DNA of 55,073 nt from an uncultured Campylobacter sp. (GCF_937981295.1 NZ_CALJPC010000067.1:1-55073); one strand, 5' to 3'; positions 1 through 8,799 are shown, counted from the first letter of the stretch. Program-made: numbers and translations. Notes: generated from the letters alone by a model not told the origin.

Positions 1-1585
1 CCATCCGCTCAGTACCAATCACCACGAGACCGCCTAAATCTGCGACACCTGGACCCAACTTTATATCCGTACCGCGGCCGGCCATATTCGTTGCGATCGT
101 CACCGCGCCCTTTACGCCCGCGTCTTTGATGATCTGCGCTTCACGCTCGTGATTTTTGGCGTTTAACACGGAGTGCGCGATGTTTTCTTTGACCAAAAGC
201 TCGTGCAGCTTCTCGCTCTTTTCAATCGACGCCGTACCCACTAGCACGGGCTGACCTTTAGAATTTAGCCGCTTGATCTCATTTATGACGGCGTCAAATT
301 TCTCGCGCTCGGTCTTGTAGATAAGATCGTTTTGATCCTTTCTGATAACCGGCACGTTCGTAGGGATAGAGACTACTTCGAGTTTGTAAATTTGAGAAAA
401 TTCCGTTGCTTCCGTCTGTGCCGTACCCGTCATACCAGCGAGTTTTTCGTAAAGGCGGAAGTAGTTTTGAAAGGTAATGTCGGCAAGAGTTTGGCTCTCC
501 TCCTGGATTTGCACGCCCTCTTTAGCTTCAAGAGCCTGATGCAAGCCTTCGCTGAATCTGCGCCCCTCGCTAAGACGACCCGTAAATTCATCCACGATTA
601 TGACCTGCCCGTCGCGCACGACGTAGTGCACATCCTTTTCAAATAGATAATTCGCCTTAAGTGCTTGATCAAGGTAGTGGCTAAGCACGGCATTTTCGAG
701 ACTATAGAGGTTATCGACGCCAAAAAGCTTCTCGGCTTTTGAAATTCCTGCCTCCGTGATCAAAACGGCGCGGTTTTTCTCATCTACGGTAAAATCACCC
801 GTAGCTTTGCCTTTCGGATCGGCTGGCGCCTCGCCGCGGATCATTTGGCGAGCTACTTCGTTTGCCTTGATGTAGCCGTCTAAAGTACGGTTCGTAGGAC
901 CTGAAATGATAAGTGGCGTTCGTGCTTCGTCGATTAGTATGCTATCGACCTCGTCTACGATTACGAAATGATGCCCGCGCTGCACCTTTTCATCCGCGCT
1001 AAATTTCATATTATCGCGCAGGTAGTCAAAGCCAAACTCGTTGTTTGTGCCGTAGGTGATGTCGCACGCGTATGCGGCTTTGCGCTTGGCGTCATCGTAT
1101 TCACCGCCTACGATCACGCCGGTGCTAAGCCCTAAAAATTCATATAGCTCGCCCATTTGCGCAGCATCGCGCTTAGCTAGGTAGTCGTTTACGGTCACGA
1201 CATGCACGCCCTTGCCCTCCATCGCGTTTAACACCACCGCTAAAGTCGCTACGAGGGTCTTTCCTTCGCCCGTTTTCATCTCTGCGATCGCGCCGTCGTT
1301 TAGCACTAAACCGCCTATCAGCTGAACGTCGAAGTGGCGCATATTTAGCACTCTTTTGCCCGCCTCTCGCACGATAGCAAATACTTCGTTAAGCACGTCA
1401 TCCGTGCTCTTTTCGCCCGCGCGAACTTGCGCTCTTAACGCTTCAAATTCCGCCTTAAGCGCCGCATCGTCCATCGCCGCGTAGTTTTCTTCAAGCGCAC
1501 TGATCTGTGCTGCACGCTTGGCGTATTGTTTGACGATCCTATCGTTTTTAGTACCGAAAATCCCGTGGATGACCTTTTTAAACAT
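1..1585 (-). CDS. secA: Preprotein translocase ATPase SecA (N-terminal part; gene runs off the window)
   Basis: SecA is the cytoplasmic ATPase motor that pushes unfolded preproteins through SecYEG. The reverse strand gives an open frame starting MFKKVIHGIFGTKNDR and reaching the window edge after about 528 codons. Visible landmarks are the Walker A region MKTGEGKTLVA, the VNDYLAKRDA motif, the DEVDSILIDEART Walker B/DEAD-like motif, the substrate cross-linking domain, and NMAGRGTDI of nucleotide-binding domain 2. The C-terminal third, including any zinc-binding tail, lies outside. An AAGG ribosome site precedes the ATG. It is divergent from lolA, a pairing I also recall from C. jejuni. No insert of the kind seen in neighbouring genes is visible in this portion. 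Confidence 0.97.
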   Translation of the reverse strand, partial: MFKKVIHGIFGTKNDRIVKQYAKRAAQISALEENYAAMDDAALKAEFEALRAQVRAGEKSTDDVLNEVFAIVREAGKRVLNMRHFDVQLIGGLVLNDGAIAEMKTGEGKTLVATLAVVLNAMEGKGVHVVTVNDYLAKRDAAQMGELYEFLGLSTGVIVGGEYDDAKRKAAYACDITYGTNNEFGFDYLRDNMKFSADEKVQRGHHFVIVDEVDSILIDEARTPLIISGPTNRTLDGYIKANEVARQMIRGEAPADPKGKATGDFTVDEKNRAVLITEAGISKAEKLFGVDNLYSLENAVLSHYLDQALKANYLFEKDVHYVVRDGQVIIVDEFTGRLSEGRRFSEGLHQALEAKEGVQIQEESQTLADITFQNYFRLYEKLAGMTGTAQTEATEFSQIYKLEVVSIPTNVPVIRKDQNDLIYKTEREKFDAVINEIKRLNSKGQPVLVGTASIEKSEKLHELLVKENIAHSVLNAKNHEREAQIIKDAGVKGAVTIATNMAGRGTDIKLGPGVADLGGLVVIGTERM

Positions 1586-1666
1586 CTCAAACCTTAGTTT
1601 TAAAATTTTAACCGCGCATATTAACATATTTTTAGTTTCTATTTAATTAAATCCTAGAAAAACGGC

Positions 1667-1672
1667 TATAAT
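1667..1672 (+). promoter_or_regulatory. Probable -10 element upstream of lolA
   Basis: A perfect TATAAT lies 34 bases before the lolA ATG, preceded by AT-rich DNA without a clear -35. This is the usual form of the housekeeping promoter in Campylobacter. The transcript would start around 1680. Confidence 0.6.
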
Positions 1673-1705
1673 ACGCGCAAATTTTCAAAAATAAAGGCAA
1701 AATTT

Positions 1706-2218
1706 ATGAAAAAAACTCTTATTTCTTTAGCGGCAAGCTGCATTTTTGCATTCGCAAGCGGGATAGAATTCGATACGCTGAGCGCAAATTTTTCGCAAAC
1801 CGTGCAGAGCGACGATGCGAAAATCAGCTACGGCGGCGATTTTAGCGCCACGAAAGAGCACGCCGTGTGGCATTATAAGACCCCTACGATAAAAAATATC
1901 TTTTTTAGCTTCACAAAGGTCGTCGTAATCGAGCCCGAACTTGAGCAGGCCATCATCACGAATATCAAAGAAACGCCGAATTTAACGGCGATCCTAGCGA
2001 ACGCAAAGCCAAATAAAAACGGCGTTTATGAGGCGAGCTTCGACGACGTGAAATATCTAATCGAGCTAAAGGGCGATTTGCCGAGCAAGATCAGCTACAC
2101 CGACAAAATGGACAATAAAGTCGTCATTAATCTAAGCAACGTCCGCAAAAACGCGCCGGTGAATGAGGCGATCTTTAAGCCCATAATCCCGAAAAACTAC
2201 GACATCATCACGCAGTAG
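1706..2218 (+). CDS. lolA: Outer-membrane lipoprotein carrier LolA-like protein
   Basis: This 170-residue exported protein begins with a signal peptide (MKKTLISLAASCIFAFASG). A LolA-type domain follows, with alternating beta strands such as ISYGGDFSATKEHAVWHYKTP, which contains the conserved W-Y-P segment. LolA ferries outer-membrane lipoproteins across the periplasm from LolCDE. The length is slightly below the E. coli protein, as is usual in Epsilonproteobacteria. The call rests on the domain pattern and on divergence from secA. The next gene starts 6 bases downstream, so the two are probably co-transcribed. Confidence 0.85.
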   Translation: MKKTLISLAASCIFAFASGIEFDTLSANFSQTVQSDDAKISYGGDFSATKEHAVWHYKTPTIKNIFFSFTKVVVIEPELEQAIITNIKETPNLTAILANAKPNKNGVYEASFDDVKYLIELKGDLPSKISYTDKMDNKVVINLSNVRKNAPVNEAIFKPIIPKNYDIITQ

Positions 2219-2224
2219 GCGCGC

Positions 2225-2785
2225 GTGAGGCTACTTTTCGTCTGTCACGGCAATATCTGCCGCTCGCCGATGGCGCAATCCGTGATGCAAAATTTCATTA
2301 ATCAAAGCGGTCTAAGTGCGCGCGTGAGTGTGGATTCTGCGGCGACGCACACCGACGAGATCGGCTCGCCGCCTTACTATGAGACGCAGCGCGTGCTAAA
2401 AGAGCAAAAGGTGCCGCTCGTAGCGCATCGCGCCGTGCAGGTCACGCCCGCAGACTACGAGCGCTACGATCTAATTCTTTGCATGGACGATGAAAATATG
2501 CGCTCGCTGGGGCGAATTTTTCGCGGCAAGGATATGGCTAAGGTAAAATTTCTTTTGGAATTTGCAGGGGGAAATTTTACAAGCCTCGATGCGCGAAATT
2601 TCAAAGACCCGGTAAAACGAACCGGCTTAAATTTAAAAGGCGCCGGTTCAAATTTAACCCATCCCGAACACCTACAAATCGCCGATCCATACTACACGCG
2701 CGATTTTGAGCGCTGCTACGCAGATATCAAACGCGGCTGCGAGGGACTCTTGCGATACATTAAAAATTCAGACGGAATTTGCTAA
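2225..2785 (+). CDS. Low-molecular-weight protein tyrosine phosphatase with an in-frame insert
   Basis: This is a cytoplasmic phosphotyrosine phosphatase. The catalytic P-loop CHGNICRS sits at residues 7-14 (nucleophile Cys7, Arg13) and the general acid is in DPYY at 154-157. Family members are usually about 150-160 residues; this one has 186. The excess is residues 115-151, rich in N/G/L/K, between the LLEFAG strand and DPYY, where bacterial homologues normally have a short loop. The DNA there carries AAATTT motifs and a GAACCGGC/GCCGGTTC inverted repeat. The GTG or ATG choice is settled by the position: the frame opens at 2225 right after lolA. Both catalytic motifs are intact, so the enzyme is likely active. 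Confidence 0.92.
   Translation: MRLLFVCHGNICRSPMAQSVMQNFINQSGLSARVSVDSAATHTDEIGSPPYYETQRVLKEQKVPLVAHRAVQVTPADYERYDLILCMDDENMRSLGRIFRGKDMAKVKFLLEFAGGNFTSLDARNFKDPVKRTGLNLKGAGSNLTHPEHLQIADPYYTRDFERCYADIKRGCEGLLRYIKNSDGIC
2567..2677 (+). repeat. In-frame low-complexity insert in the tyrosine phosphatase gene
   Basis: About 37 codons not expected in the family lie between LLEFAG and IADPYY. The DNA contains GAAATTTTAC, GCGAAATTTC, TTAAATTTAAAAGG and CAAATTTAACC. It also has an 8-bp inverted repeat (2619-2626 with 2642-2649) around a TTAAATTTAAAAGG core. The composition matches the intergenic AAATTT arrays. Confidence 0.6.
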
Positions 2786-2850
2786 AATCCGCGATTAAAT
2801 TTTAGCGTCTTCAAAGAGGCGCGGCTTAAAGTGATAATTCAAGGAAAAAT

Positions 2851-3303
2851 ATGTTTAGGCTTTTGATCGTTCCATATCTGATAATTGAGGCATTTACGAC
2901 CTATTATTTCGTAAGCGCAAACGGCTTCGCGGCATACGCGGTAGAGATCGTCATAAGCGCGATTTTAGGCGGTTACGTCGTAGCAAACCGCTCGTGGATG
3001 GGGTTTTTTAATCTAATGAAAATCTCGCCGAAAGAAATTTTAAGCGGCGTGGGCTTCGTCGTAGGCGGCGTCTTTCTCATTGCGCCTGGCATTTTCGGCG
3101 ATATTTTGGGCGTTTGCGTAATCACTGCGTCGTTTTACTGCGTCACCAGCGACGTGCCTAAATTTAACACGAGCAGAGAAAATTCCGAAAAAAGCGAACG
3201 AAAATTCTGGCGACGCCACCGCGCAAACGACGACGTCATCGACGTAGAAGTGATCGAGGAGAACGAAATCGAGATCCGAAAAAGCATAGGAGAGGAAAAA
3301 TGA
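2851..3303 (+). CDS. FxsA-family membrane protein
   Basis: This 150-residue protein has three or four hydrophobic segments in its first ~105 residues. It contains the GxVVGGVFLIAPGIFGDILG segment typical of FxsA, including the P-G-x-x-x-D turn. The C-terminal tail is charged and cytoplasmic (DVIDVEVIEENEIEIRK). FxsA proteins sit in the inner membrane; in E. coli, overexpression relieves exclusion of phage T7 by plasmid F, and the normal role is unclear. The gene overlaps hemC by 4 bases (ATGA). I recall a similar membrane-protein/hemC pair in C. jejuni. The ribosome site AAGGAAAA precedes the ATG. Confidence 0.8.
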   Translation: MFRLLIVPYLIIEAFTTYYFVSANGFAAYAVEIVISAILGGYVVANRSWMGFFNLMKISPKEILSGVGFVVGGVFLIAPGIFGDILGVCVITASFYCVTSDVPKFNTSRENSEKSERKFWRRHRANDDVIDVEVIEENEIEIRKSIGEEK

Positions 3304-4229
3304 AAAATTTGATCATCGCTACGCGCGGCAGCGTGCTTGCGCTGTGGCAGAGCGAGCATATCGCATCGCTGCTTGAAGCACATGGCATCCAAGCGCAGCT
3401 AAAAAGTATGAAAACCAAAGGCGATAAAATTTTAGACACGCCGCTTGCAAAGATCGGCGGCAAGGGGCTTTTTACGAAGGAGCTTGAGGAGAGTATGCTT
3501 CGCGGCGAAGCACATATCGCCGTGCATAGCCTAAAGGATGTGCCCGTGGAGTTTCCGCAAGGACTCGTACTGGCTGCGATCTGCGCGCGCGAAGATGTGC
3601 GCGATGCGATGATTAGCGAAAAATACTCTAAATTTGACGAGCTACCCCACGGCGCAAAAGTCGGCACCACGAGCCTTCGCCGCAAGATGCAGCTGCTTAG
3701 CATGCGAACTGATTTAGAGATAATCTCCTTGCGCGGTAACGTCCAAACTCGCTTGAGAAAGCTCAAAGACGGGGAATTCGACGCGATCATCTTAGCGATG
3801 GCGGGCATCAACCGATTAAATTTACGCGCCGAGGTAAAGCACGTAGCGCCCTTTGAAATCTCGCAGATGATCCCTGCGATGGGGCAAGGAGCGCTCGGCA
3901 TCGAGGCGGTGGACGAGCCGCAAATCCTGCGCGCGATAGAGTTTTTAAAAGATGGGCACGCGATTATCGAAACGACCGTAGAGCGGGATTTCGTTAGGGT
4001 TTTGGAGGGCGGCTGCCAGGTGCCGATCGGCATCAACGCGCGCCTTGACGGCGAAAATATCCACATCAGCGCGATAGTGGGCCTGCCAGACGGCAGCGAG
4101 AGCATCCGCCAAAGCATCGTCGCGCAAAAAAGTAAGTGGCAAAGCGTAGGCGCGGAGCTTGCGCGCGGCTTTATCGAAAAGGGCGCAAAGCAGCTTCTTG
4201 CGCGCGCTGAAGCGATGGCGAGCCTATAA
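3300..4229 (+). CDS. hemC: Porphobilinogen deaminase (hydroxymethylbilane synthase)
   Basis: HemC joins four porphobilinogens into hydroxymethylbilane in the haem pathway, in the cytoplasm. The 309 residues match the family length. Landmarks are IATRGSVLALWQ at the N-terminus, KGLFTKELE, AVHSLKDVP with the catalytic aspartate, TSLRRK, LRGNVQTRL and EGGCQVPIG, in which Cys239 carries the dipyrromethane cofactor. Its start overlaps the end of the fxsA-like gene, indicating translational coupling. hemA lies about 11 kb away in the same orientation; in C. jejuni, as I recall, the two clusters are adjacent, so the locus has been split here. A long antisense open frame on the other strand is a coding shadow. 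Confidence 0.97.
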   Translation: MKNLIIATRGSVLALWQSEHIASLLEAHGIQAQLKSMKTKGDKILDTPLAKIGGKGLFTKELEESMLRGEAHIAVHSLKDVPVEFPQGLVLAAICAREDVRDAMISEKYSKFDELPHGAKVGTTSLRRKMQLLSMRTDLEIISLRGNVQTRLRKLKDGEFDAIILAMAGINRLNLRAEVKHVAPFEISQMIPAMGQGALGIEAVDEPQILRAIEFLKDGHAIIETTVERDFVRVLEGGCQVPIGINARLDGENIHISAIVGLPDGSESIRQSIVAQKSKWQSVGAELARGFIEKGAKQLLARAEAMASL

Positions 4230-4238
4230 GAAGCCCTA

Positions 4239-4874
4239 ATGCAAAAAGAGCAAATGCCGCTTTTTATCATCAAAGATTATTGGACCAAGATTTATATCGA
4301 TTTGGGCGTTACTTCGTCCATCGTCATGCTTGTTTTTGAACTCGTCACTAGGGGTATTCACTGGCATTACTGGGTTGGGGTTTGGATTTTAACCTTAATA
4401 GGTCTTTTAGGGATAAATAAAAACAAATTTTTAAGCTTCTATCCCGGCAGAATAGAATATAACAAATCCTCTGCAAACTATCAAGAAACGATAGTTACAA
4501 AAAAATCTATCGACATAGCGCGTATTGATAAGGTAGCGATTTATAAATTCGTAGATTTTGCGGTAGAAGAATTTAGCTATGATAAAAATATTGGCACCTT
4601 TAAAAAGCTTATTTTAACGGCTTTTTCGTGGATATTGTATTTGATGGATTTGATATGCTTTGCCGTTTTACGGCTAAGGGGTAGGATAAAAAGCATAAAT
4701 TTATATGTCTTAATATTTTTAGACAGCGAAAATGGGGTATTCGTCGGTATCCCGCTTGCGATGTTAAGCGATTTTGAACGAAAAAATTTGGAAAAATATT
4801 TAAGAGATGAACTCAAACTAAACCTGGAGGATATCGAGGTTAGAGATAGGCTTTTGAATATAAATTTTATGTAA
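4239..4874 (+). CDS. Hypothetical membrane protein
   Basis: I do not recognise this 211-residue protein. It has two N-terminal hydrophobic segments (about residues 20-37 and 43-58), a soluble stretch and a third hydrophobic segment near residues 120-145 (LILTAFSWILYLMDLICFAVL). The C-terminus is polar. A conspicuous NPGRIEY-like turn (FYPGRIEY) follows the second segment. Such two-helix-plus-PH-like layouts occur in bacterial membrane proteins of unknown role. It starts 9 bases after hemC, so it may be co-transcribed. The coding DNA is visibly more A+T-rich than hemC and lacks the GCG-heavy codon use of its neighbours, which suggests later acquisition. A second ATG at 4254 is an alternative start. 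Confidence 0.6.
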   Translation: MQKEQMPLFIIKDYWTKIYIDLGVTSSIVMLVFELVTRGIHWHYWVGVWILTLIGLLGINKNKFLSFYPGRIEYNKSSANYQETIVTKKSIDIARIDKVAIYKFVDFAVEEFSYDKNIGTFKKLILTAFSWILYLMDLICFAVLRLRGRIKSINLYVLIFLDSENGVFVGIPLAMLSDFERKNLEKYLRDELKLNLEDIEVRDRLLNINFM

Positions 4875-4943
4875 CGCCGCTAGCTTACGTGACGATGTGG
4901 AATTTTACGTCAATATGAAATTTCTGAGATTTATTTGGCAAGA

Positions 4944-5160
4944 TGCTAGACAGATCTGAAAGCGGCGAAGTAGCGTATAAATTCTGGAATTTATACGGCG
5001 ACAATGCGGAAATTTTATGCTGCTCATCGGCGGGGTCACCGATAACTCCGTGGGCTTTTTGCGGGTGCAAGATGAGGCAGACCTGCCGCAAATGAGCCCT
5101 AGCGAGTTTATAATGATAGAAAAAATTGCGCCGAATTGGTATCTTTTTAAAACCACATAA
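4944..5160 (+). pseudogene. Possible frameshifted gene remnant
   Basis: Two adjacent frames read protein-like. From 4944 one runs LDRSESGEVAYKFWNLYGDN; from 5017 another runs LLIGGVTDNSVGFLRVQDE and ends NWYLFKTT at 5160. Joining them needs one frameshift near 5015. The second part alone is a 47-codon frame with an ATG but no convincing ribosome site. I cannot name the family. It may be the tail of a small accessory or immunity-type protein. The call rests only on amino-acid composition. Confidence 0.3.
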
Positions 5161-5409
5161 AAAGCCGCGCCGCAAGCGAGTTTGTAGCTTCGCGGCGATC
5201 TAAATTTAAAAGCGTCATCCGCGCCTTAATCATACCGCCGATCAAAAAAATCGCGCGAATTTTAAATTTAAGAAGACGATCTGTAAATTCTGCACGCCGT
5301 AAATTTTTAAAGAATTTTAAAATTTTTTGAAGTCTAAATTTAAACAAAGCGCCGCCAAAGCGCGCCGCGTTGCGCTAAATTTAGAATCAAAAGGCGAGAT
5401 GGCGCAGCC

Positions 5410-6418
5410 TTAAACGCCACCCGGCCCAGGCTTAAACTGCGCAAAGTCCACTCCCGTCGCGTCCAAAACCGCCCGCGAATAAAAATAGAGGCTGTAAAAT
5501 AGCTCATCGTCGTAAAAATGCTCCTTCCAGCGCTCCTCGTCATTCTCATCGCTCTGCGGCCACAGATATTTTTCCGCAAGCATATCCGAAAAGCTCGCCA
5601 GCGGCGCTGCGTGCGAGATCTTATCGGCGTCATCGCAAATCTCAAGCATAAACGCAAAAAATCCGCCGAGCCGAGCCGCGATAAAGCCTGCCGCTTCGTT
5701 TTCGCAGTTTTCGTTTTTTCCGTTTATGTCCGCTGTAGCGTTTTGATTATTTTTATTCGCGTTTTTACCCGCTGTAGCGCGAGCCCGCATAAAGATGCGC
5801 GCCAAAAACAGCAGCGCAAAAAGGGGTTACGTGCCAAAGCGTACTTTGATGCTCTATCTCGTTAAAAATCTTACTAAGCGCGTCCTGAAGGTCCTTGGCG
5901 TCAAATTTCTCCCGCTCGCTCGCATCCGAGCTCTTATCCGCCGCGCTCGTTTTAAATTTACTCGCCTGGCTCGCTTTAAATTTTATCGCCGCGCTATCCG
6001 CACTCTTAAATTCCGCCTCGCCGCACTTCGCCGCGTCCGTTTTAAGCTCCGTCTCTCCGCCCGCTTTAAATTTCGCCGCTTCGTTATCTGCCTTTTTAAA
6101 TTTCGACTCACTCTTTTGCGCTAAATTTACGGAATTTTGCGCCGCGCCGCATCTTGCTGCATCCGTAGAATTTTACCAGCAACCGGGCTTGCTTTTTAAA
6201 TTTTGCCCTGCGCTGGACTCGGTTGTTGAATTTAACACTCTGTCTAAATTTTGCTCGCCGCCCGAGCCGCGCGACGCATCACAAGCTTTGATTGCCAGCG
6301 CGAGTTTCTTAAAAATTTCGGGGAATTCGCTCGCCCTGCCGTAAGCTGTCGTGAGCCTACTCCACGGCACGTCCTGCGCTTTCAAATTTGCGATATATTT
6401 TAAATTTTGCTCATTCAT
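5410..6418 (-). pseudogene. Broken hypothetical gene with an expanded K/A/S/E-rich middle
   Basis: The reverse strand reads as one gene of about 335 codons with two lesions. It opens at 6418 with MNEQNLKYIANLKAQDVPW and meets an in-frame TAA at 6173-6175. It then continues in the same frame through a repetitive K-F-K/A/S/D region to DLQDALSKIFNEIEHQSTLW, and needs a one-base shift at the A5 run 5818-5822. After that it resumes as LLFLARIFMRARAT and ends FAQFKPGPGGV at 5410. The N- and C-terminal parts look like ordinary folded protein (aromatic, mixed hydrophobic). The middle is periodic and AAATTT-derived. I do not recognise the family. Sequencing error could explain either lesion, but two make decay more likely. 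It lies downstream of the mmcQ-like gene in the same orientation. Confidence 0.55.
5893..6250 (-). repeat. Degenerate AAATTT repeat expansion inside the broken gene
   Basis: Read on the reverse strand, this is a run of units such as KFKKADNEAA, KFKAGGETE, EFKSADSAA, IKFKASQAS and KFKTSAADK. At DNA level it is GAATTTAAA or AAATTTAAA followed by 15-25 G+C-rich bases, about ten times over. The frame stays open for most of its length except for one TAA. Confidence 0.6.
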
Positions 6419-6534
6419 CCGCGCTCCTTGCGAATATTTTTAAATTTAAGCTCCGCGAGCCGCTAAAATCTGCGCTCTCGGTTCAAATTTAGCCTCTTTC
6501 GCACGCAAATTTAAACTAAGCCCAGGCGCAAATT

Positions 6535-6891
6535 CTACCTCGTAAGCTCCCTACTTTGCTCGATTAGATCCTTGATCTGTTCACGCGGCACCGCATCAAG
6601 GCAGACGCTGATCCAGTGTTTTTTATTCATATGGTAGGCGGCAAAAATTCCCTTTTCGTCACGCAAAATCGCCGCCAAATCGGGCGAAACTTTTAAATTT
6701 ATCACATCGCTTGAGCCAGGAAGTGCGCGACCGAGCTTTTCGTTTGCAAGCCCGCGCATCAAAAGCGCAAACCACTTGCGCTTCCCTCCTGCGTGACGAA
6801 AAACCGCAAAATTAGGATATTCATCCCACAGATACTCGCCGTCCGCACCATAGCGCTGCTTCATTAGTTTTAGGACGCTGCTGAAGTTCAT
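6535..6891 (-). CDS. MmcQ/YjbR-family DNA-binding protein
   Basis: This 118-residue protein has the YjbR/CyaY-like fold signature: an N-terminal helix, WDEYPNFAVFRHAGGKRKWFAL, a central NLKVSPDLAAILRDEKG, and the characteristic HMNKKHWISVCLD motif (K-x-W-x-S-V) near residues 87-98. Family members are small cytoplasmic proteins, described as double-wing DNA-binding and of unclear function. The ATG overlaps the last 4 bases of rarA (ATGA), so the two are translationally coupled. Confidence 0.85.
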   Translation of the reverse strand: MNFSSVLKLMKQRYGADGEYLWDEYPNFAVFRHAGGKRKWFALLMRGLANEKLGRALPGSSDVINLKVSPDLAAILRDEKGIFAAYHMNKKHWISVCLDAVPREQIKDLIEQSRELTR

Positions 6892-8090
6892 TCTCGTTCC
6901 TTAATATCGATCTTTTCTTTGCGCAATCGCGCCAGCCACTCATCCAGCGTCTTTTCAAAGCCGATCCCCTTGCTTTCGTAAAATTTCGCCGCCTCGCTCA
7001 TATAGGCCTGCTCAACCCAGCCGCCGAAGTCGTGCGGGTATTTGTAGTCTGCAATCTGCTTGTCCGAGTTGATGAGATAGCGCGGCGTAGGTAGCGGTGC
7101 AGCGGAGCGGACGAATTTCAAAGCGGCGTTGATGCCCAAATATGCGGCGTTTGATTTGGGGCTGTGCGCCAGATAGATCGCGCATTGCCCCAAGATAATG
7201 CGAGCTTCTGGGTAGCCGATCTTACTGACGGCATTTAGCGTGCTGACGGCGATATTTAGGGCGTTTGGATTGGCATTGCCGATGTCCTCGCTAGCTAGGA
7301 TCACCATCCTGCGCGCGATAAAATCCGCGCTCTCACCCGCATCTATCAGCCTCGCGACATAATACAGCGCGGCGTCGGCGTCGCTTCCGCGCAGGCTTTT
7401 GATCATCGCGCTTGCGAGCTCGTAATGCAGATCGTCGCTGCTAACGCCCGCAGCGACGGCATTTGCGCGCAGCGTGCGAAGCGTATCCAGCGTAATGGCG
7501 CTGTCTGCCAAAAGCGCAAATTCGAGCAGGTTCAACATACTCCTTGCATCGCCGCTGCTGGAGTTTAGCAGGTATTTTCGCGCCTCCTCGTCCATCTCAA
7601 AGCCGATTTCGCCCTGAGCGCGCGCTAAAAGCGCCTCCAAATCCTCGTAGCTAAGCGGTTCGAACTCAAAGATCATCGAGCGCGAGCGGATGCCGCTGCT
7701 TAGCACGAACTGCGGATTTTCCGTCGTCGCGCCGATGATGATCGCGGCGTAGTTTTCCATCGGGATTAGCAGCACCTCCTGCTGCGTCTTGCTGAGGCGG
7801 TGGATCTCGTCGATGAAAATGAGCGGCTTGATGAGCGAGCCGGCGTGCGAGGATAGAATTTTGCGGATATCCTCGACCTTCAGGCTCGTGGCGTCAAGCT
7901 CGTAAAAATCGTAGTTCAACTCGCTTGCGATCACGCGCGCCATCGTCGTTTTACCGCTGCCTGCGGCGCCGAAAAATATACTGTGCGGGATGCTGCCTGC
8001 GGCGACGAATTTTTTAAAAACCGCTACGATCTTGCCCTGCCCCACGATCTGCTCTAAGCTTTTGGGGCGAAATTTCAAGCTCAAACTCAT
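6888..8090 (-). CDS. rarA: Replication-associated recombination protein A (RarA/MgsA AAA+ ATPase)
   Basis: RarA is a clamp-loader-like AAA+ ATPase acting at stalled replication forks. Over 400 residues it shows LKFRPKSLEQIVGQ at the start, Walker A GAAGSGKTT (41-49), Walker B LIFIDEIHR (90-98), sensor 1 GATTENPQF and the C-terminal tetramerisation region with AHSPKSNAAYLGINAA and YKYPHDFGGWVEQ. The length is slightly short of the E. coli protein, with all motifs intact. It is followed in overlap by the mmcQ-like gene. Upstream is a 700-bp non-coding stretch. Confidence 0.96.
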   Translation of the reverse strand: MSLSLKFRPKSLEQIVGQGKIVAVFKKFVAAGSIPHSIFFGAAGSGKTTMARVIASELNYDFYELDATSLKVEDIRKILSSHAGSLIKPLIFIDEIHRLSKTQQEVLLIPMENYAAIIIGATTENPQFVLSSGIRSRSMIFEFEPLSYEDLEALLARAQGEIGFEMDEEARKYLLNSSSGDARSMLNLLEFALLADSAITLDTLRTLRANAVAAGVSSDDLHYELASAMIKSLRGSDADAALYYVARLIDAGESADFIARRMVILASEDIGNANPNALNIAVSTLNAVSKIGYPEARIILGQCAIYLAHSPKSNAAYLGINAALKFVRSAAPLPTPRYLINSDKQIADYKYPHDFGGWVEQAYMSEAAKFYESKGIGFEKTLDEWLARLRKEKIDIKERE

Positions 8091-8799
8091 TTTGCAACCT
8101 TAAAAATTTTGCCCCGATGATAGCGTTTTTATGATTAAATTTTAAAATTCGGCTAAATTTAAAAGGCGGGATCCAGATTTTACATACGGCGCGGGTTTGA
8201 AATTTATGCACGGCGCGGGCTTGGAATTTTAGCCGCACGAGCGAGCTTTAAAATTTCAGATAGGATTTTAAAATTTATGCCGCGTGTGCGGACGGCGATA
8301 TAAAATTTGCGGCAAGAACGGATCGTGCAGATTTAGCAGGTCTAGCGGTTTTATATTTAATGCCCTGCGTATTACGCGGTAACGCAGCCATACATAGCGC
8401 GCCAAAAATCAGCTAGGCACGCAAGATGAAATTTTAAAATTTAGCCCTATTTTGGGGCTAAATTTTATCTCGCAGCGAGCGACGAGCTGATAAATCAACA
8501 AATTAATAAACGCAAAATCAGCAAAGCTAAAAAATCGTTGCGCTCTTATAAAATCATCGCACAACCATCGCGACTATCGCTTCGCTCGCGCAGAGAAACT
8601 ATCGCATTAATTCTCGCGCCTACGTAACGCGAAAAATGTAAAATATAATCACGCAATCGCCGCAATAACCCGCGCGATCGCGCAAAACTCATCGCGCCAA
8701 TTCCGACGCCAGCGTGAAATTTAATCGCGCAAAGCTGCACGTCTGCATAAAATGCGTAAAATTACCGCGCCAACGGCCTGCTCGTGCAAAAACCGCCGT
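8091..8799. other. Long intergenic region with AAATTT units, no gene seen
   Basis: About 700 bases between rarA and cysK have no frame with convincing coding character. The left half contains the usual AAATTT/AAAATTTTA units, including paired ACGGCGCGGG-TTTGAAATTTATG-like copies near 8195-8230. The middle holds a terminator-like hairpin. The right half (8480-8790) is A+C-rich with many CGC triplets and few AAATTT motifs. Confidence 0.6.
8436..8466. terminator. Hairpin terminator, bidirectional form
   Basis: AAAATTTAGCCC (8436-8447) pairs perfectly with GGGCTAAATTTT (8455-8466) around a 7-base loop, giving a 12-bp stem with A and T tails. It could stop transcripts from either side. The same AATTTAGCCC/GGGCTAAATT arms recur after proS at 18231. 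Confidence 0.7.

Noticed and set aside
3236..4273. 345-codon reverse-strand open frame opposite hemC
   Set aside because: It lies antisense to a clear hemC, is Ser/Arg/Cys-rich, has no ribosome site and overlaps the next gene. It is a codon-bias shadow.
8014..8238. Reverse open frame upstream of rarA (KFQARAVHKFQTRAV-like)
   Set aside because: It is a translation of AAATTT units overlapping the rarA start in another frame.
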